Shown: in pieces, positions 22,842 through 25,252 of the stretch
Numbering within the stretch: position 1 is the first letter of the stretch
Layout: each line of letters starts with the position of its first letter
IMG/VR virus record: IMGVR_UViG_3300018906_000009
Span: 1 to 25,252 of that record
DNA from: a virus
Length of the DNA stretch: 25,252 bases
Reading direction: 5' to 3' (one strand)
Translations under genes and position numbers: made by a program
Notes under the pieces: model-generated
Told to the model about the DNA's origin: nothing
Database searches by the model: none
The model's input: only the letters and a program-made list of their open reading frames with translations

Positions 22842-23637
22842 TAAACGCTCTTTCAACACTCCAACCCCACAAGTAAAGCCTACCCCACAAAACGTTTTGC
22901 TTTATACACAAATCTCTTGCCCACTGATTTAGACTTTGGGATTTGCCATTCCATTCAATCAGTTTTATTTGAGCAGGTTTTTGATTTAAAGCCTTCTCCA
23001 AGTCCCACCCTTTATCAATTCTGTATTTCAATGTTGTAGAAGTAACACCAAGACTTTCAGCCCATTCAGCTAACGTCTTTGTACAGCCCTGAAACTCAAT
23101 CAATCGATTATTTCGCCTATTTCTGCCCTGCGTTTTTGCCGTTGCCCATCGACAATTGTCTGGACTATAAGACTTTTCATTGTCTTCCCTATCAAGAGTG
23201 TAGCCGACAGGAGGATCTCCCATGTCAGCATAAAAATTCTCAAAACTTTCTACCCATCGATCGCAAACAGTAATGCCCCTGCCACCGTAATCTTTCCAAC
23301 GTGACCTATTGGGACTGTTGCACCTTACAAGCATTGCTATCCAATGCTTGTGTGCCTGAGTGTGGGATAAGCCATGAGTTCTTAACCCTTTTCCGCGATC
23401 GCATCCGCAAGATTTAATAGACTTTTTTCTTAAATGCTTGCCACTTACAGAATGAGTTTTACCACAATCGCATTGACAGCGCCATTTAATTTTGCCGTCG
23501 TTAGTTCTACCATCTTCAAAAAGAACGACAAGCATACCAAATCGATTGCCAGTCAAATCTATGCGATTGTGATTTCTACCATCCACCATTGTTGTAAACA
23601 TGTTAGGACATACTTGCATTATAGCAATAGATACCAC
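22828..23637 (-). CDS. zinc-ribbon/HNH-like endonuclease-type protein
   Basis: A 269-residue protein of the phage HNH/AP2-like group. A four-cysteine ribbon is visible at C56-x-C58 and C77-x-C79 (CQCDCG ... KSCGC). Then comes KHWIAMLVRCNSPNRSRWKDYGGRGITVCDRW, the conserved 'RC-N-P ... YGGRGI-x-VC-x-RW' block (~95-130), and TLDREDNEKSYSPDNCRWAT (~145-165), an HNH-like loop in which the usual H is R. The C-terminal 100 residues carry two similar helix-turn-helix-like segments (KTLAEWAESLGVTSTTLKYRI; QSLNQWARDLCIKQNVLWGRL), NUMOD-like DNA-binding repeats. Members are often mobile or homing endonuclease-like genes. The start could be the ATG at codon 17. It is the last gene of the minus-strand operon and its stop lies inside the integrase gene. 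Confidence 0.8.
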   Translation of the reverse strand: MVSIAIMQVCPNMFTTMVDGRNHNRIDLTGNRFGMLVVLFEDGRTNDGKIKWRCQCDCGKTHSVSGKHLRKKSIKSCGCDRGKGLRTHGLSHTQAHKHWIAMLVRCNSPNRSRWKDYGGRGITVCDRWVESFENFYADMGDPPVGYTLDREDNEKSYSPDNCRWATAKTQGRNRRNNRLIEFQGCTKTLAEWAESLGVTSTTLKYRIDKGWDLEKALNQKPAQIKLIEWNGKSQSLNQWARDLCIKQNVLWGRLYLWGWSVERAFTTRS

Positions 23638-23640
23638 TAG

Positions 23641-23988
23641 TTAACTGACTCTGCGTAATTTAGCAGGCGATCGCTTTTCTGGCTCCGTTTCAAAATACTT
23701 TCGCACTGACGACACTCTGATCAGCCAGTTCGATCGAGAGCCGTCGCTAGTGTTAATAAAATGCACGCCATGCTTGAACCGACCATCAACACAACGGTCC
23801 TTTAGCATCTCAACAGAAATACCAGAACCTAAAGCGTGAGCAGCGTCAGCTAAAGCAACCCACTTGTTTTCATCGTCTGCCTTCTTCCGTTGGCGCATCG
23901 CTTCAAGCGCTGACTGTGCTGCAAGTGTTGCGGCTTGCGCTGCCTGCATTGCAGTCTCAAGAATAATCAAATGCTCGTTAGTGTCCAT
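23641..23988 (-). CDS. small DNA-binding protein, possible excisionase
   Basis: A 115-residue protein with an Ala/Gln-rich N-terminal coiled coil (AMQAAQAATLAAQSALEAMRQRKKAD, ~12-38) followed by a winged-helix-like domain: WVALADAAHALGSGISVEMLKDRC, then KHGVHFINTSDGSRSNWLIRVSSVRKYFE. The layout 'W-V-x-hxxAA...G...hxxxI/hKxxhxxGrhK.GxHF...G...wxIxhxxhxxhh' is that of excisionase/MerR-like phage DNA-binding proteins, and it lies close to the integrase on the converging operon, as Xis genes often do. The coiled coil suggests that it acts as an oligomer. It overlaps the upstream gene by 11 bases and precedes the endonuclease-like gene by 3. A general phage repressor or accessory role is also possible. 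Confidence 0.6.
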   Translation of the reverse strand: MDTNEHLIILETAMQAAQAATLAAQSALEAMRQRKKADDENKWVALADAAHALGSGISVEMLKDRCVDGRFKHGVHFINTSDGSRSNWLIRVSSVRKYFETEPEKRSPAKLRRVS

Positions 23989-24337
23989 TCTCTTTAACCT
24001 CCATCTCTAAGCCGTGTGTTCTCAACTTCTCTGCCAATTCATGAAGGGCGATCGCAGTCTCAACTTTCTGCTGCGAACCCTGCACCTCGAGCCAATCCGC
24101 AACCTGTGCGATCGCCCTTGCCTCTATTTCTTGTCGCATCCTGAGAATGTCGATCGCTAGCTCCTTCCCTTTCGCGTCTTGATCTCTAAGAGCACATTCG
24201 TAACCCAGTGCAATCCATCGTTTCTCTTCAGCAGTAGCAGGAGCGATCGGGCTGTCGTAAAGTGCATCACGGCGATCGGCGTGGGCTAGCAGCAGAATGA
24301 TGCCCGCACAGGTTAAGAGAGTGAGGAGGATTAGCAT
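23978..24337 (-). CDS. membrane-anchored helical protein, unknown function
   Basis: A 119-residue protein with an N-terminal hydrophobic segment (LILLTLLTCAGIILLLA, residues 2-18) followed by charged residues HADRR, so it is probably a single-pass or signal-anchor protein with the rest outside the membrane core. The remainder is helical and acidic/amphipathic (EEKRWIALGYECALRDQDAKGKELAIDILRMRQEIEARA; AIALHELAEKLRTHGLEMEV, quoted as regions ~37-75 and ~95-114). The shape of a short anchor plus long helix recalls inner-membrane spanins, but no lysis enzyme is in the window and no family is recognised. It overlaps both neighbours, by 7 bases upstream and 11 downstream. Confidence 0.55.
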   Translation of the reverse strand: MLILLTLLTCAGIILLLAHADRRDALYDSPIAPATAEEKRWIALGYECALRDQDAKGKELAIDILRMRQEIEARAIAQVADWLEVQGSQQKVETAIALHELAEKLRTHGLEMEVKENGH

Positions 24338-24522
24338 GGGCGATCGCCCTCCTCTCTCAAACCAAGCCGATCGCGTCTGTCACGAAACTCCCAGAGTGCC
24401 AATAGGAGAACGATGCCACCATAAACAGCGACGGCAATGATAAAGGCGATGCCAAGTGCGATCGCCGCCAGAATCACTGTGAGGATGGCGTGGAAGAACA
24501 AGTGGAAAATTAACATCGGCAT
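24331..24522 (-). CDS. small membrane protein, holin-like in shape only
   Basis: A 63-residue protein that is hydrophobic from residue 3 to about 46 (LIFHLFFHAILTVILAA; IALGIAFIIAVAVYGGIVLLLAL), enough for two membrane helices or one long one, followed by a strongly charged tail (WEFRDRRDRLGLREEGDR). Size, two membrane helices and a charged tail match small holins, but many small phage membrane proteins look alike and no endolysin is next to it. The gene starts 2 bases after the MazG-like gene ends and overlaps the next gene by 7 bases, so it belongs to the minus-strand operon. Confidence 0.55.
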   Translation of the reverse strand: MPMLIFHLFFHAILTVILAAIALGIAFIIAVAVYGGIVLLLALWEFRDRRDRLGLREEGDRPC

Positions 24523-24524
24523 GG

Positions 24525-25106
24525 TTAAATGCTCTCCTCAAGTGCTTTATTCAAGCGTTGAGCTTCACGGTTAAAAGCTGTTCCGCCATGCCGCGATCGC
24601 AGCTTTTCGATGTTTGCTTTAAGAACAACTTCTAAAGGGATATCAAAATACTTCAGGATGCAAAGCAGTATATGAAATATGCACTGCATCGTAATTTGAG
24701 CTTCTTTCCTGTCTAAGCTTTCTTCATTAAAAAGATGATTCAGCATAACTTGCGACATGCGCCCAGTCTCAGAACTCAAATACAATGCAGACCTTGGTAA
24801 CACAATCGGAGCGTCTGCAAACTCAATTAAAGTAAGCTGAGTTTGTCGGGCGATCAGAATACGATCACACTCAAGCCTTTGCATCAGAGCAAACCAATAC
24901 CAAGCCAAGTCGCCAGCCTCTTTAATTAAATTCACTCGGTTAAAGAGATCGCCATGATAAAGATGTTTTTTCAGTGCGTCGGTTACTTCACCCGCTTCGC
25001 CAGATAAACCTATTGTGAAGTTAGCTAGTAAGTCACGATCGCTCAGTTCTTTAGATTCAGCGAAACCCCGTACATGGTCGTCAAATTCTTGTAAAGCGTT
25101 AGACAT
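24525..25106 (-). CDS. MazG-like nucleotide pyrophosphohydrolase with a degenerate second repeat
   Basis: A 193-residue all-alpha NTP pyrophosphohydrolase-like protein. The first half holds the MazG metal motif ExxE...ExxD: GLSGEAGEVTDALKKHLYH (E37, E40) and LIKEAGDLAWYWF (E63, D66). The second half repeats the same pattern, ALYLSSETGRMSQVMLNHLF, then a hydrophobic helix ITMQCIFHILLCILKYFDI, but only the first glutamate (E113) is kept; R116 and non-acidic residues replace the others. It ends in the typical ANIEKLRSRHGGTAF tail. Viral MazG proteins hydrolyse NTPs/dNTPs or alarmones and are common in cyanophages, where they may alter host nucleotide or stress metabolism. A good AAGGAG lies ~10 bases before the ATG. 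Confidence 0.83.
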   Translation of the reverse strand: MSNALQEFDDHVRGFAESKELSDRDLLANFTIGLSGEAGEVTDALKKHLYHGDLFNRVNLIKEAGDLAWYWFALMQRLECDRILIARQTQLTLIEFADAPIVLPRSALYLSSETGRMSQVMLNHLFNEESLDRKEAQITMQCIFHILLCILKYFDIPLEVVLKANIEKLRSRHGGTAFNREAQRLNKALEESI

Positions 25107-25117
25107 TTTCAGTCTCC

Positions 25118-25216
25118 TTAAAGTGGGTTATGCCATTGATCAACGATGCCTTGCGCGATCGCCCCTACTCCCAAATCCTCGACTGTTGGCTTTTCATGCT
25201 GCTTTTCTCTCTTCAC
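25118..25216 (-). CDS. short reading frame upstream of the MazG-like gene
   Basis: A 32-codon frame with a GTG start (reads VKREKQHEKPTVEDLG..., ending DQWHNPL) that stops just before the ribosome site of the MazG-like gene. It overlaps the end of another frame that enters from the right edge. No homology is recognised; the ribosome site is weak (AAAAGG two bases before GTG is too close). Confidence 0.3.
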   Translation of the reverse strand: MKREKQHEKPTVEDLGVGAIAQGIVDQWHNPL

Positions 25217-25252
25217 TGCCTTTTAGATGTTCGTCCCATGTGGTGGCGGCTC
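25194..25252 (-). CDS. possible 3' end of a gene entering from the right edge
   Basis: On the minus strand a frame open to the window edge reads AATTWDEHLKGSEERKAA and stops at 25194-25196. The WDEHLKGSEE stretch looks protein-like, and the following short frame starts inside it. With 18 codons visible no function can be given, and it could be chance. Confidence 0.3.
   Translation of the reverse strand, partial: AATTWDEHLKGSEERKAA

Noticed and set aside
24331-24522. Definite holin and lysis cassette
   Set aside because: The small membrane proteins have the right shape, but no endolysin is present nearby and the operon context (MazG, DNA-binding protein) is not a lysis block.
1-25252. CRISPR array, insertion sequence or rRNA
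   Set aside because: No regularly spaced short direct repeats, transposase-like proteins with terminal inverted repeats, or rRNA-like stretches were seen on either strand.

Overview
The window is a block of temperate bacteriophage (prophage or phage contig) DNA that has lived in a cyanobacterial host. The host inference rests on the dense scatter of the octamer GCGATCGC and its core CGATCG through almost every gene (for example near 515, 1490, 3887, 5887 and 9862). This is the HIP1 palindrome, which is strongly over-represented in many cyanobacterial chromosomes. No ribosomal or housekeeping gene is present, so the genus cannot be named.

Left and centre, + strand (1-21385). A DNA methyltransferase tail at the left edge is followed by a long, tightly packed late operon. 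It runs: small terminase, large terminase, a Mu gp29/DUF935-type portal with a very long C-terminal extension, three small unknown genes, a Mu gpF/gp30-like minor head protein with a C-terminal HExxH metallopeptidase-like domain, a small unknown gene, a Mu gpG-like virion morphogenesis protein, a Mu I/Z-like protease-scaffold, a DUF2190-like decoration protein, the major capsid protein, a helix-hairpin-helix protein, a gp36/DUF1320 connector, a gp37-like completion protein, a possible tail tube protein, a 1926-residue fibre/adhesin and two small fibre-associated proteins. A GC-rich hairpin at 21391-21412 probably ends it. A three-gene minus-strand cassette led by an XRE repressor (9120-9764) sits inside this operon between the gpG and protease genes and looks like a moron.

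Right, 21386-25252. A non-coding stretch with hairpins and a tRNA T-arm-like sequence precedes a + strand tyrosine integrase (21750-22841). Converging on it is a minus-strand operon: a duplicated MazG-like protein, two small membrane proteins, a small DNA-binding protein that could be an excisionase, and an HNH/zinc-ribbon endonuclease-like protein whose 3' end overlaps that of the integrase by 14 bases.

The head module is Mu-like by gene order, but the element integrates by tyrosine recombinase, so it is mosaic. Two points stand out. First, the portal and the minor head protein both carry enzyme-like C-terminal domains (an ADP-ribosyltransferase-like domain and an HExxH peptidase-like domain), each followed by a small gene whose start overlaps its stop; these may be effectors carried in the virion. 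Second, the late operon passes from head-completion genes straight to a giant fibre, with no tape-measure, sheath or recognisable baseplate gene in the window. That would fit a short-tailed particle, a satellite that makes only heads, or a tail module lying outside the window. All functions are inferred from sequence reading alone; no database search was run.
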